Below are positions 1-12,100 of a DNA stretch of 64,000 nt, piece by piece. A program made the translations under genes and the position numbers. A model generated the notes under the pieces. The model did no database searches and was not told the DNA's origin. It saw only the letters and a list, made by a program, of their open reading frames with translations. Position 1 is the first letter of the stretch. The number at the start of each line of letters is the position of its first letter. Source of the stretch: Conoideocrella luteorostrata (Eukaryota > Ascomycota > Sordariomycetes > Hypocreales > Clavicipitaceae); NCBI GenBank assembly GCA_032433595.1, contig JASWJB010000026.1, positions 62,001 through 126,000 on the forward strand, written 5' to 3'.

Positions 1-511
1 CCCACCACCACATTCTTATTTTGTTCCAACCGTTCTACTTAATTCCAGTTCAAAATCTATAATTAAACATGTGTGCGACACGTGATCCGGTCATGTATCA
101 ACAGTAAGACTGCAGCAAAACCAACGAATTAGCTACCAGGCATATCCGAAGTATGCGCTAGGCACTTGAGACTATCACATTTCAACCCGATTATTTCTGC
201 GCCATGCATGTGCCTCTCACACACCAGGAATTAGCTTGAAAGCATTGGCTTGAAACAATGGCCAGCGACCAACCAAGCTTCACATTTAGCTACTATCTTT
301 GTCCGCAGTCTTTTAAGACACTTGACTGCACAATACCAGTAGTCGGCAAATTAAGTATTGGGAAGATGTTGAAATGACTTGCGAAGCGGCATTATTTTAG
401 CTTATGTAAATCACCTTCTATTTCCAGATCTGGCTATTACAGCTTTAAGCTAAATATGGTATCGTAAAGCTTCCGCTTATATTGTAGCACGTGGAGCATG
501 GAGCTATGTGC
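1..511. other. Intergenic, no gene seen
   Basis: AT-rich sequence downstream of the WW-domain gene. I see no reading frame with coding character, no tRNA-like sequence and no repeat. It probably holds the 3' UTR of the minus-strand gene that ends at 512. Confidence 0.5.
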
Positions 512-1430
512 TTAGTCGTCGTCGTCGTAATAGTCATCATACTCCTCTGCATACTCTTCCTCTGCTTCGCGTAGCTCTTCCCGTGCCTCCTCGAGCTCTT
601 CCCTCTCGCTACTACTAGCGCTGGAGTCGGCTGCGTTTTCTAACGCCTGTTGATAATTTTCTCGAGCGTCATAGACATTCGCGCGGGCCTCGTCAAGTGA
701 CTCGCGGTCGCTGTCATCCCGAGTTTCGTACCTCACTGGAGGAGGATAGTAGTTGTCGGGGGGGTACTCGTTGTGGTAGACGTTGACTACAGATGGTGTT
801 GCTGCTGCAGCTGCCGCGGGCGCAGCATATGACTGGTGAGCGTGCTTTTCGTCATCGCTGCTGCTGCTGCTGCTACTATCACGGCGAGACATGGCATGGT
901 GAAGAAGCCCTCCGGCCGCCATACCTCCGGCCGCACCAAGGAGTATGCCTCCGGCACCGCTGCCCTTCTTTTTGCCATCTTTGTCTCCCTTTGTTCCAGT
1001 CTGTTCGTATCCGGTGTAAGCGCCGCCGGTGGCAGGCCCGGGAGGCGGTCCGTATCCATCTCGGCCGCTTGCAGGAGGACTCTGCATCGGCATCGGGGCG
1101 GGATATCCGGGAGCCTCCCATTGTGTCTTGCCGGACGCCTCCTCTACGTAGTACCATCGGTCATACTGGCCGTCGTAGTATGGTGTCCAGCCTTGGGGCA
1201 GAGGAGGTTTATCGGCCGGGGGTTGATAAGGAGGTTGTGGCGGCGCAGCATTGTTACTATATTGACCGGGGGGAGGGCCACCGAAGCCTTGATAGCCTAG
1301 GACATACAGTTCTGTGAGCCAAAAGCCATGCGTTGAGGACGCTCCAATGAAATTGAGAAAACCAACCTGGCGCCGGTGAGCCGCTGAATCCCATGTTGGA
1401 AAACTGGCTTGTCATCCCCTGGATCGACAT
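512..1430 (-). CDS. WW-domain protein with low-complexity acidic tail
   Basis: Two-exon model: exon 1 1430-1367 (begins MSIQGMTSQF), intron with gttggt donor and cctag acceptor, exon 2 1296-512; 282 residues. Residues about 50-85 form a WW domain: PQGW, then YDGQYDRWYYVEEA, then TQWEAPG, so both signature Trp and the WYY core are present. Such domains bind Pro-rich ligands; the partner cannot be told from sequence. After the WW domain come a Pro/Gly-rich stretch, a Gly/Ala segment (GGILLGAAGGMAAGGLLHH) that could be a short membrane-like or glycine-zipper helix, a run of Ser, and a Glu/Arg coiled-coil-like segment ending in an Asp/Tyr tail (DDYYDDDD). Fungal proteins of this design are usually uncharacterised. 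The WW call is firm; the first exon is inferred from splice sites and a uniform frame. Confidence 0.75.
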
Positions 1431-2797
1431 GATGATAATGGTTACTTGTAGAGCACAGCAATACAGCTTAAGGAGCGAAAGTATTAAATGATAGGCAAGA
1501 CAGGGACCAAGATTAAATGCATTTGCGAAAGCCCGTCCGACTCCTCCGTACAAGAATATAATGTATGGCGCTTGACCCTTGTTGGGGCCCTCCAGCCCAA
1601 CAGGTGGGCAGCGCCAAGTTCGGTTGCTTGGCCAGAAACCATGAGGGGTAACATGGGCGGGAATTACAATTGATAAGGTGTGACACGTTTCAAAGGCCAG
1701 ACTGCAGCCGGGGCCGTCAGATTCTCGGAAATGCTGGAAAGACTCTGTGCAGGACGAAGTTCGATTTGTCTTGACCCTTGTTTTGTTCTTAACCGAACCC
1801 CTCACGGGCCGCTCCGGAATGAAGACCTCATCCCAAGGGCACCAGTGCGTTCGTTCGTTAGTTACCCCCGTACCCTGCTGGCTCAGTCAAAACTACCTGA
1901 CGAGCTAGTAAGGACCCCGGCGGCTAACTAGTAGAAGCACAGCTTGGCACGCACAAGATGGAGCAGTCGCCTCCTCATCTGCACAGCCGCCTCTTCAGAC
2001 TGCTCTACGGAGTACTAGTTATGGCGGTGGCGTCCTGCGATGCCAAGGATGCTAGGTTCACCATTTTCCATAACGGTATCCGATGCTCCAGGCATTGCGG
2101 GAAAGGATAGATGAGATCCTGCGCCCTGTGCAAAGACTTGACACGGGCGCCGCCAGGGCATCATTCGCAGTGAAGAAAATGGTTTGGCTAACCAGGTAGC
2201 TCAACTATGGCATGATGACATGGGCAGCCCAGGCAAAATACGGAGTGGCCGTCAATACAGTAATGTCTCAGTCATAATTGCACTGTGCATTCTTCGAGAG
2301 GCTAGCGACGTCTGGAACCCTCGAGGACATTTGTTGTCCGTCGGGGCTGAGCAGCCATCGTGGTGGGGGCGGGTCACAGGCAGTCAATCACGCAGCCAGT
2401 ACGGAGCAACTACCCGCGAACTGCTGCGATGCGCCTTGGCTGGGCCTTTGCATCAACTTCTTCCTTCAGTGCGATGTGCTGTGCGGCTCCGACTTGACGG
2501 CATCGATTTCTTACCTCCTCCTACAACCTCTATCCCGTCTCTCCATTTCTCATCTCTGGCACGTACGGACGAGTTACATATCATTCGTGTGCCTGTTCAT
2601 CATCAGCTTTGATCCGTCGACACGGCTATATACTTTCCAGCCAGCCGAGCGTACCTACGACTTCGACAGCGCGCCAGCCCCGAACCTAAACGAGAACCCT
2701 GCAACATCTGCGTAGGGCCATACCTTTTAATTCTCTTCCTCATCGTCGCCTGAAATAGGCACATCGATACGGCCTCGTTGCTACCAACGCGAAGATC
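1431..2797. other. Divergent intergenic region, WW gene / metacaspase
   Basis: Shared upstream region of two divergent genes. It contains one exact TACGGAGTA motif at 2006-2014 and a near copy at 2239. The stretch 2500-2700 is pyrimidine-rich, as is common for fungal promoters and 5' leaders, and probably belongs to the metacaspase. The open frames at 2184-2715 look non-coding. Confidence 0.5.
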
Positions 2798-4305
2798 ATG
2801 TCGGGATATCCAGGCCAGGGCGGATACGGTGCTCAGCAGCATCACGGCGGAGGAGGCGGCTTTCCTCCTGGCCAAGGCCCAGGATTTGGCTATGGCTATG
2901 GCAACTATGGCGGCCCCCCTCAAGGGCCCCCTCAAGGCAATTACGGCCCGCCTCAAGGCAATTATGGCCCTCCCCAGGGCAACTATGGTCCTCCTCAGGG
3001 CAACTATGGTCCTCCTCAGGGAAACTACGGCCCTCCTCCCCCAGGCCCTCGTCCATCATCTGGGCCTCCGCCTCCTGGATACGGTCACAGCCCGCAGCCT
3101 CAGTATGGCCGTCCGCCATCTCACCCGCCACCGCAAGGCTACGATAGGTACGGCTATCCCCCGCAGGGACAAGGTAATTACGCATATCGCGCTCAAGCCG
3201 GTCCACCTCCACCTACGGCCCCCCAGCAGTTCGGCCACGGAGCTCCTCAAGGCTACACGTTCCAGTACTCTAACTGTACTGGAAGACGGAAGGCGTTGTT
3301 GATCGGGATCAACTACTTCGGCCAGAAAGGAGAACTTCGAGGTTGTATCAATGATGTTCATAACGTATCGAATTTCCTGATGAATTTCTATGGATATAAA
3401 CGGGAGGACATGGTCATCTTGACAGATGATCAACAGAACCCTGTTATGCGACCGACCAAGGATAACATGATCCGTGCCATGGGATGGCTGGTCAAAGATG
3501 CCCGTCCTAATGACTCTTTGTTCTTCCATTACTCAGGTCACGGTGGCCAGACTGAGGATCTTGATGGCGATGAAGATGACGGCTATGATGAGGTCATCTA
3601 CCCCGTTGATCACAAGCAAGTTGGACACATTGTCGACGATGAAATACATTTCCGTATGGTCAAGCCTCTTCAGCCAGGTGTACGGTTGACAGCCATTTTT
3701 GATTCTTGCCACTCCGCGACAGCGATGGACCTGCCATATGTGTACTCTACCAAGGGTGTCTTGAAGGAGCCTAATCTGGCAAAGGAAGCCGGTCAAGGTC
3801 TGCTCAGTGCTATCGGCTCCTATGCTCGAGGTGACATTGCTGGTGTTGCCAGCACCGTTTTTGGTTTCGCAAAGACTGCTTTCAGAGGCGATGATGCCTA
3901 CAACAGGACCAAGGATACGAGAACCTCCCCCGCCGATGTTGTCATGTGGTCGGGAAGTAAAGATGACCAAACTTCGTAAGTAGCGCAATATGCCGGGCTT
4001 CTCTCGACATCTGGAGCGTGGAAACTAACAAGACATGTAACTTACAGTGCCGATGCAACAATTGCGAACCAAGCCACTGGTGCAATGTCATGGGCTTTCA
4101 TCAATGCGCTGACGAAAAATCGTCAACAGAGCTATGTGGAGCTTCTCAACAGTATTCGAGACGTGCTTGCCTCCAAATACACTCAGAAGCCCCAGCTGTC
4201 CTGTAGTCATCCATTAGGTATGTTCATTTAAAGCTGCCAATATTTCTATGTGATAGATGCGTGCTTACCCATTTTCTAGATACCAATCTGCTGTTTGTGA
4301 TGTAA
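2798..4305 (+). CDS. MCA1: Metacaspase (clan CD, family C14B)
   Basis: Three exons: 2798-3975, 4048-4217, 4280-4305, giving 457 residues. Introns have gtaagt/ttacag and gtatgt/ttctag ends, and joining restores a typical metacaspase C-terminus ending LLFVM. Residues 1-155 are a Gln/Pro/Gly/Tyr-rich prodomain. The p20-like part starts near [14 protein letters not shown], with catalytic His248 in HYSGHGG and catalytic Cys304 in FDSCHS. The acidic loop after the His ([13 protein letters not shown]) is the usual Ca2+-responsive region. Metacaspases are Ca2+-dependent Arg/Lys-specific cysteine peptidases acting in stress response, proteostasis and cell death in fungi. Gene structure and length are ordinary for Pezizomycotina type I metacaspases. 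Confidence 0.95.
2933..3037 (+). repeat. Five 21-bp tandem units in metacaspase prodomain
   Basis: Five consecutive 21-bp units (2933, 2954, 2975, 2996, 3017) each encode a QGNYGPP-type heptad. Units three and four are identical in DNA; the others differ mainly at third positions. The array makes the prion-like N-terminal low-complexity segment and is a likely site of length variation between strains. Confidence 0.9.
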
Positions 4306-4570
4306 ATCGGGGTTGGAGATTGGCAGGCATGAAAATGTTACAATGCTACCTGTAGTTTTTATGACGCAACTTTGGGTATGAAATTGATGTTTAGTCTTAT
4401 TATTGCTGCTACAAAACTTATTACTATTGTTATTGCTGTACATTTGGCAACCTGGACCAACAATGCTTGATGGACTTGCTCTGACGTATGGGATGCCACA
4501 TTAGGTATAAAAATTGAAGTATTAGAACTAACTAGTTTCTTTGCCTAATCAAAATGAGTTTTCCATCCAA

Positions 4571-6287
4571 TCAAGCACGCTTCTTGACAGATTGCCAGGC
4601 CTTCACCATTTTGTCCCCTCTGGGTAGGTACCCCACGAGAACGTCTTGACCACCACGGCTTACCATGATCGTAAAATTTTTGGTGCAATCTGCTTCGCAG
4701 TCATTCACCCTCGAATGCCATGCAATACAATCTCCATCTCTAAGGCCGGCCACATGAGCAGCAGATTTCTCAACAACACCGCTCACAATACCCTTCTGTA
4801 AGCTCATCTTATCAAACCCCATTTGCATAATCGGCATTTCTGTTGCATCGAGGCTCCCCCCAAATGCCGTCCTCATATCGTCTAAATCCAATACCTTTCC
4901 AGCTTTCATCTCAGCCAAATGTTGCGCTGCTTCATCGTGACCAATCCAGTCCCCTATGTATTTCAACCAGTCTTTCGCTTGAACTTTCTCGCCATTCCGT
5001 CGTCTCTTGCATATGTCAGCTACAATTTCGTCGATTGGTCGTTCGACGCCCGCTTTGCGATTGACAGATGCGCGACGCGTGAAGCAGTCCATCCGGATCA
5101 TGTAAATACAAGACCTTCGGGGCAGAATGGACTCAACGTGCCAGATATTCGGATCACAAGGGTTATATTGATCAAGTGGGGTTCGGATAAGAGGATTGGT
5201 GAAGTACGCTGCCAGATTGGCGTTGAGAGTCTCCCGAAAGTAGTCTGGGGTCTGAAGCTGGAAGCGGAACGGGAGGTAGATGGTGTATAAGCCCGAGAGG
5301 CCTGATCATGTCAGCTATAGTTCGCAATAAAATTACTGATGAAATACCTTCGAGGAACCAGTCATTTTCTGTTCCGTCATCTTCAGGATCCAGCTGCGCC
5401 CAGGATGCAACCATAGCCTTGTTCAGTAAACGAACGAGCTCCCGACCCGATGCCTCCTCTGTATTGTCATCGCAGTCTATCAAGCCACTTGCTTGGCCTG
5501 TCACGCTTTGCATCCCCCGATGAGTCTTCCGGAGAAACGCACGATAAGAGCCACCGGTGTCGTTGAAAAACTTGGAAAGGTGAGGAAACATCGCGTTGCT
5601 AAAGTCCTTGAGGGCGTTTAAGTTCGGTGGCAGTTCGGATAGCCAATACGTTGCGCAAAATCCTGCCAGTGGTCCATGTGCAGGATTTTCCGGGTAACTC
5701 TTTACCTTTCCGACCATGAACACACATTTTTGGAGGGTGGCTGCAGTTCCTTGAGTGAAGGTGTTCCCCTCGCCTAGACTGGTGATTGCCCTGGTGCTGT
5801 TCGGTAGGTGCGAGAGCTCCCAAACGATACTGATGTCGTAGTCGGTTGACACGAAAGGGCGTGGGATAAACCGTCCGATGCCTACCAGACCGCCACTGTT
5901 TGCAATCAATCCAGATCCATCATTCTCATTTGCATGTTGTCTAACATGGTGCGCTCGAAATTGGATTGACACGTCCCCAGCAATCTGCCGTTCCGCAAAA
6001 ACTCCCAGTTCCGTATCGCCAACAGGCCGCACCTGGAAGTCTACTGGCCCATCCCCGTTCTCAAATGCAAGAATATCATCTTTATGGAGGTCTCGTGGGT
6101 CATTTTGGCTGGTCAATTTCTTTGAGGCCAAAAAGACCGGCTCATGCAATATATGTTGGCGGCCTCCCCGGAGGCCTCCATAGAGGCCTCCAATTGCGAG
6201 ATTTCCCAAAATCGATACGATATCTCCCGAATCATCGCATTGGGGAGTCAAGTGTAGCTTAAGCGTGGATTTTTGTAACGAAGACAT
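4571..6287 (-). CDS. M61-like peptidase homologue with C-terminal PDZ-like domain, predicted inactive
   Basis: Two exons: 6287-5348 and 5301-4571, with a 46-nt intron (gtattt donor, atcag acceptor); 556 residues. The start at MSSLQKSTLK is preferred over an in-frame upstream ATG at 6419. The middle part matches the layout of fungal glycyl-aminopeptidase (M61) proteins: a region ending in SSYR-like FNDTGGSYRAFLRK, then the helix that should carry HExxH, then WFLEGLSGLY, where the Glu of the third zinc ligand (Glu313) is kept. At the HExxH position the sequence is NKAMVASW (Lys290, Ala291, Ala294), so both His and the catalytic Glu are missing. Residues about 460-550 resemble a PDZ domain (GIVSGVVEKSAAHVAGLRDGD). 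Family placement rests on layout and the W-x-x-EG motif; I am fairly but not fully sure. Confidence 0.7.
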
Positions 6288-7332
6288 TGTATGGGGAATT
6301 GGAATTGCTTGTTTGGGAAGCTCTTGGCAGTGGCTGTGTTGTAAGTGGTTCTGTTGCGGGGGGGTTTTGGATGTAAGATGCTGGCGTTGAAACTGAGGGG
6401 CACATAAGCAGGGGCACATAGCGTATTCACATACAGATGAGGCTTATAAACTGATGACACAGTAGCAAAATCTTGCTGCCTTGGGTAATGCCGATTCATA
6501 TGGGAAACCTGTCCTCTCTAAGTCAGACAGTAGGCAGCAACGAAGGTTCAAGAGGAGCGATGCAGCTGTGCAGCGGTCATTCGAAGCTCAGCCATGGTTG
6601 ATCTTAGGTATCCGATGGCTATACCTATACGTTATGAGAAACTGTTCTTCTTGCAAGGTATACACAAATGAGCCAATTTTTCTATCACTGGATGTTAGGA
6701 ATTTTTGCCATGGAAAGAATTACCTTCATTCTACAGCTGCAACAGCTTGTGACTAACATACTCTACTGCAACTTGTTGTCAACAATGGCGGCGTGAGTAA
6801 TGAGCCCGAAGCTGCCATTATTGCGGATACCTTCGTCGGGAAGATTGCGATGCTAAATGTTTCGCATCGCGGGGTCTTGACAGCAAACAGAAAGTTCTTC
6901 AGATCATCCGTTGAATGTGTGCATATGCTGGGACGACCTGTTTGTTTGGCATCCACTTTTGTACGTGCTTCTGACCGATCGACTGTTCGCATTACGGCTA
7001 TTCGGCTTCAAATCGGCAGTCAGAATTCCGGAAATAGCCGTGTGTTAACTAACTAGTGAGTCTATTAAATGCTTCAGAGATCTTTCATTCCTGTATACGG
7101 CTCAACCCCCAGGTACTGTGAAACTCTACCGTGCTCGGCGTTATGCAGAGTAGTTAAGCTTGATTGACCCACACTCTTCCGCAGCCTACCCCGGATTTAT
7201 GATGCTGATGAATCATCCGAATCTTGTAACATTTCATCTAAGAAAAATCCACCACCAACGCTGTCCTGATAGAAGCACAATTTACGCCCAACTTATGCAA
7301 CTCGGTGCTTCAACGTCTATTGTTTTGCCTTG
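6288..7332. other. Intergenic region upstream of M61-like and epoxide hydrolase genes
   Basis: Divergent promoter region. A plus-strand frame at about 6750-7056 (containing VSNEPEAAIIADTFVGKIAMLN) has some coding character, but it has no ATG at its start and no recognised domain; it could be a gene relic. Nothing else can be supported. Confidence 0.4.
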
Positions 7333-8565
7333 ATGGATCCCGTTACCCTTCCTCCTTGGCACCTACCGCAAGGCGTCTCCTCTCGCTTCGTCGACACATC
7401 GCCAGTTGGGTTGAAGTTCCACGTGCTTGAATCTGTCCCCAAACGAACCAGTGGGCAGCCACTTCCACCATTGATATTATTGCTTCACGGCTTTCCCAAT
7501 CTCTCATATGACTGGCGCTTCATCTTGCCCAAGCTTGCAGACGCAGGCTACTACGCAGTCGCTGTTGATTTGAGAGGGTTTGGGCGTACGCATCATGCAG
7601 ACTTGAGCCCTATCAAAGAAGATGACATCAGGCCTTTGGCTGCGATTCACGATGTAGCCACCTTGGTCTATGCTTTGGGCTATACCACAATCCATACCCT
7701 GGTAGGGCATGATCTTGGGGCGTTCATCGCCGCAATTACTGCTCTGATGAGACCGGATATGGTCAAGTCTCTGCTCCTGATGGCGCACACATGGATTGGC
7801 ATCCCGACGGCCCCCTACGGAACCTCGCCCGCAGAATCCCTAGTTTCGGCGCTTTTGTATCCCAAAACGCCTTGTTGGGAAAAGAATAAGGACTCCAACA
7901 TACACACGTCGCTGGCTACGCTTGATCCTCCACGAAAGCTCTACAAGTGGTACAATGCCGCATCCACTGCATCAGCAGAGTGGACATTTCCCCTAGGACA
8001 GCCCCTACGACAGTTTCTGAGGGGATACTTCCATCTCAAATCCGGAGCACATATCCAGAAAACCCCGCCTCGTCCACTGGAGTCCTGGACAGCTGCAGAG
8101 CTAGCCGTCATGCCGCACTACTATGTCATGCGCGCGGACAAGACCATGCGGGAGAACGTTGCTTTGGACATGGCTGACGAGCCAGCCGATGTAGTAGAAA
8201 AGCTTCATCTCACACCGTGGCTTAGTGACCTTGACCTCCATGTATATGAACAAGAGTACGCGCGGACGACCTTTAGGGGCCCGCTGGTGTGGTACCGGGT
8301 GTTGACTGATCCTGAACTTTCGAGAGACGTTCTGTGCCTGACCGGAAAGAAACTCAATGTTCCCACCAAATATGTATCTGGCATCAGCGACTGGGGAACC
8401 TATCAGATTCCTGGTGGGCTGGAGGCAATGCAGGAGGGCGTAAGCATTGAGTGGCAGTGCTGGCGAGGGGCGACACTTGTGCCTGGGGCGGGACACTGGG
8501 TTAACATGGAAAAGCCAGACGAAAGCGCATTTGAGATTCTGAATTTAGCTAGTTCTGTTACTTAA
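7333..8565 (+). CDS. Soluble epoxide hydrolase (alpha/beta hydrolase fold)
   Basis: Single exon of 410 residues; the first ATG is at 7333. All hallmarks of the epoxide hydrolase branch of the alpha/beta hydrolases are visible: oxyanion HGFP with His52, the nucleophile elbow GHDLGA with Asp127, an acid candidate Asp353 in GISDWG, and the base His388 in GAGHWVNMEKP. The Asp nucleophile supports hydrolysis of an epoxide through a covalent ester intermediate to give a vicinal diol. A cap region of about residues 165-320 contains Tyr residues that could activate the epoxide oxygen, but which ones cannot be judged. There is no signal peptide or membrane segment, so it is probably cytosolic. The physiological substrate is unknown and no biosynthetic cluster surrounds it, so detoxification is as likely as secondary metabolism. 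Confidence 0.92.
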   Translation: MDPVTLPPWHLPQGVSSRFVDTSPVGLKFHVLESVPKRTSGQPLPPLILLLHGFPNLSYDWRFILPKLADAGYYAVAVDLRGFGRTHHADLSPIKEDDIRPLAAIHDVATLVYALGYTTIHTLVGHDLGAFIAAITALMRPDMVKSLLLMAHTWIGIPTAPYGTSPAESLVSALLYPKTPCWEKNKDSNIHTSLATLDPPRKLYKWYNAASTASAEWTFPLGQPLRQFLRGYFHLKSGAHIQKTPPRPLESWTAAELAVMPHYYVMRADKTMRENVALDMADEPADVVEKLHLTPWLSDLDLHVYEQEYARTTFRGPLVWYRVLTDPELSRDVLCLTGKKLNVPTKYVSGISDWGTYQIPGGLEAMQEGVSIEWQCWRGATLVPGAGHWVNMEKPDESAFEILNLASSVT

Positions 8566-9125
8566 GACTTTGATTGTGCCTCTTATTCCCAACAAACAAT
8601 AGCGTTCGCAGCCGTCGGCCAATAACACAATGGAAAAATACGTGCTTTCCTAGAACGTTCGCAGACACTGTGAGCACTGCTTCGGAGGCACAATCTAAAG
8701 CCTTGAACGGGCAAACGACAGGCTACTGCTACTAGAGCCATCACTCGTAAGTGATTGTTGCGCTTGAAATATTTCACAACCGGAAAATGACACCTAACAG
8801 ACCTCTCGGTCATCGCGTAACCCTATTTTCAACCCCTATGTAGAATCTAAACTACTACGAAAACGATATTTCTCTCAAAAAAAGACAGGTATGGTCTCGA
8901 ATATTGCAGTAGCTGCCACTTTTCTGCTATCATTTATTAACTGACTAGACACACATACATAAAAACATCCCAACACTCCCAATCCTCCATTAGAACTTCA
9001 AATTACAACTAATGCATTTAAATTTCTTCGAGATTATGGAGGTATGGATATGTTGGTCACAGCCATAGAAGACGTTGGCGTCTTGATATGCTTGTAAGTG
9101 TTATCAAATGTATCTCGTTTGCGAA
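8566..9125. other. Convergent intergenic region
   Basis: Lies between the 3' ends of the epoxide hydrolase and the Clr5-ankyrin gene. It is AT-rich past 8820 and likely contains both 3' UTRs. No gene, repeat or RNA was recognised. Confidence 0.5.
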
Positions 9126-12100
9126 TTACAGGAACTGTGCCACGTTGGGTTTTATTGCAATTGCGTTGCATTCATCGCACAAGGCTTCTGGTGCTGTGCC
9201 AAGATAGTAGCTCCGCAGATCTTCTTGGTAGCGGTCAAATAAGGAGGCATCCTCGTCTGTCCACCCACCGTGAGACTTAAGAATTCCTGCCGATGATTGA
9301 TGACCATTCGTGTCAGCCAACTGAACTGCTCGGACGAATCTAGTTCTGTATCCGGGTCCGTCGAGCTTCGCCCCTCTTCGGAGTAGAAATTGAAGCATGT
9401 GGATGCGGCCGTTCCCTGCAGCTGCCTGTAGTGCCGTCTGACCCCCTGGACAACCGTCACACGCGTTCACGTCGGATCCAGCTTCGATTAGTCGATCCGC
9501 GATAACTAGACATCCGTTTGCAGCCGCATCCCAGAGCGGCGTTTTAACGTAACGTCCGCAGGAGTAGTCTACAACCTTTGCACCAGCCTCGAGTAGTGTG
9601 TCGACAAGTGTCACGTTTGCCGCCCGCACTGCTGTCCTCAACATCGCTACATCCAAGTTCACAAACGAGTTAATGTTAGCCCCATGGAGGAACGTCTGAA
9701 CTAATTGGAGGTCCTGTCTCCCGATAGCTATCCGGAGAGCAGATGTTGTGTATGTGGTTGCGTTTACATCGGCTCCTGCTCGAAGAAGGTCAGAGATCAT
9801 GTAATCCTTCCCCCCTAAAACTGCTGTAACAAGTGCATGTCCAATTTCGCGAGACTCCCAGACCACCCTGTCCAGCAACATGCGAAGCATACCATGTTGG
9901 CCCAACTTGACAGCGATGTCTAAAACTGTTGCGTGGCGATTATCGGCTCTGGTCCGCCAGAACTTATTCCATCTGCTCCAATGTAATTGCGCCATTTCAG
10001 ACCTTTGTTGATGACACTGAAAGTTTGAGAGCTCTTGGAATAGCTCCTCATCGTCGAGACAAGACTGAACCTTTGGTTTACACCCAAGGTTCAGCAGCAG
10101 CTCCAGCAACTCGAAGTTGTTTGCTCCCATAGCCATACATATAGCCTTGCCGCAGTCCATGTATTCCGGGATACGAGGCGTCGTCTCTTCCGATACGGCA
10201 TTAACTACAAACCACAGCATGAGATAGTTTCCAGACCGCAATGACTCCCAAACTGCTGAATCAAGCGCATTTTCAGATATGGAAACGCCTTCGCCAATCA
10301 GAGAGTTTGCGAGGTTTATATCTCGTGTGGCAATAGCAACGTCGAGCGGGGACGGTGTATCAATCGGCGGGCATGTAGTAATATCAATAAGGTCTAAGAT
10401 TCGGCGGGAAACACCAACTTGCTCTTCAAGCATTGCAATAGCAAAAATGCTTGACCACTTGTTTTGCGGGATTTGATCTAAAATACCAGAGCGCTCTAAA
10501 ATGTCCATCACCTCTGGGCTAGCAATGCGATGTATATCTCGCGGGAAGACTTCTCCATTGAGGAGTACAGCTCGCACAGTCTCAATTTGACAGACTCCAA
10601 TGACATGAGTTGCAATATTAACAGAAGAGCCGGGCCACTCATGTTGGCAGAGCATTGGATTCTGGCGCAAGATTCGTGAGATGGCGAAGACGTTATCCGC
10701 ATTTATAGCATCTAGCAGGTGTCGATCAGGATCCCTGCACCAGTAATTCCCTTGGGAATGCCATTTGAAGCATGAAGCGGTTGATAACAAGATGTCGCAA
10801 AGGTCGTCATCGATAGTTTCGAAGTCCACACGATGCATGAAACATGCATTAAGCCTAATTTTATGATCTGGACTGAACACTGGCTTTCTCATATTCTCGT
10901 ATGCAGCAGGAAGAGTGGCTCCGAAATCAATCAGAATTCGAGCTGCATCATAATGCTTTCTAATCATTGCCAACGGCAGTGGACAGGCATGTATCTCTAG
11001 TGACGGATTGCAAGCTGCACCAGCTTCTACCAGCACACGAATGGCCTGTAAATTGTTGTCTCGAGCGGCCAAACCCAGTGGTGTCGTTGTAATCCACTCC
11101 ACATCGTCAAGGGAGCAGATTTCCGCAGATTCAAGGATGGCTCCGGCTGTTATGAGTTGCCTGACGTGTAGAATATCTCCGGCTTTCACTGCCACACCAA
11201 GGGCCGTTAAATCTGCCGGCATTCCTAGTGCTTGCTTGATCATACGTGTCAATTGATAGTCGTTTGTTTCACGAGCCAGTGGAAGAAATTTCTCCAAGAC
11301 TCTTGCTCCTTTATCGATAAATCTTGTCACAAGCATGAGATGCCTGCGTTTGATCGCAATACCTAAGGCTGGCAACTGGCCGGGGCGGCTGACTTCCCTG
11401 TTCAATGTTGCTTTATGTGCGAGAAGAAAGTCACTCAGCCGCAGTGCTGCAGCCTCTTCTTTCAGACTTGCTGCAAATTCCAATGGCAATAAGACACCGT
11501 CGTAGTACTTTGGTGGATCCCAGCCCAAATTCACGTAGCTCACAGGCTCATAAAGGATTGGATCAGGAGCATCCACGAGAGTATCCAGATTCATTCCAGC
11601 CTTTGCCATTAGCTCTAAGAGATTGAGGTTCTGCGACCTCAGAGCACTAGCAAAAAATTGTGCGGATAATGCATCAGTCATAGGAGATTTCAGCGAGAGA
11701 AGCCGTTGAAATTGTCCAGGCTTATGCAATCCAGCCGAGTGTATTAGGGCAAGCACTCGGCCGTCATGTGGCCTAAACTCATCGAGAGTTTCGTATTCCG
11801 TATATTTGTCCTCTAACCTGAAGTTGTTTGCCAGGAGAAAGAATTGGGCCATGTGAGGTTCCATGCTGTCGGGTTGCGCCTGGTCATTGTGGTAGAGTTG
11901 GCGCTGTGCATCACCTTTCTGTGGCGACATAGCTGCAATAACCCAATCCGGCAGCCTGGAGCTAGATATTCTTAAAGAAGTGCCTTGGTTATAGGGAATT
12001 CCTTGGCCTGCTGCGACGCTTGTTTGGTTTGAGGTGACGAACAAGCCCTCAAGTCCCTCTGTGAAACTTCGTCCTGTGAAATCGTCAATAACAGTTAAGT

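Noticed and set aside
793..1317. Plus-strand frames opposite the WW-domain gene
   Set aside because: They are Cys/Arg-rich antisense readings of a low-complexity coding region (Ser and Ala runs); no domain and no independent signals.
2278..2715. A 145-codon frame before the metacaspase
   Set aside because: Composition looks like leader sequence (CT-rich), no domain, and it overlaps the expected 5' UTR.
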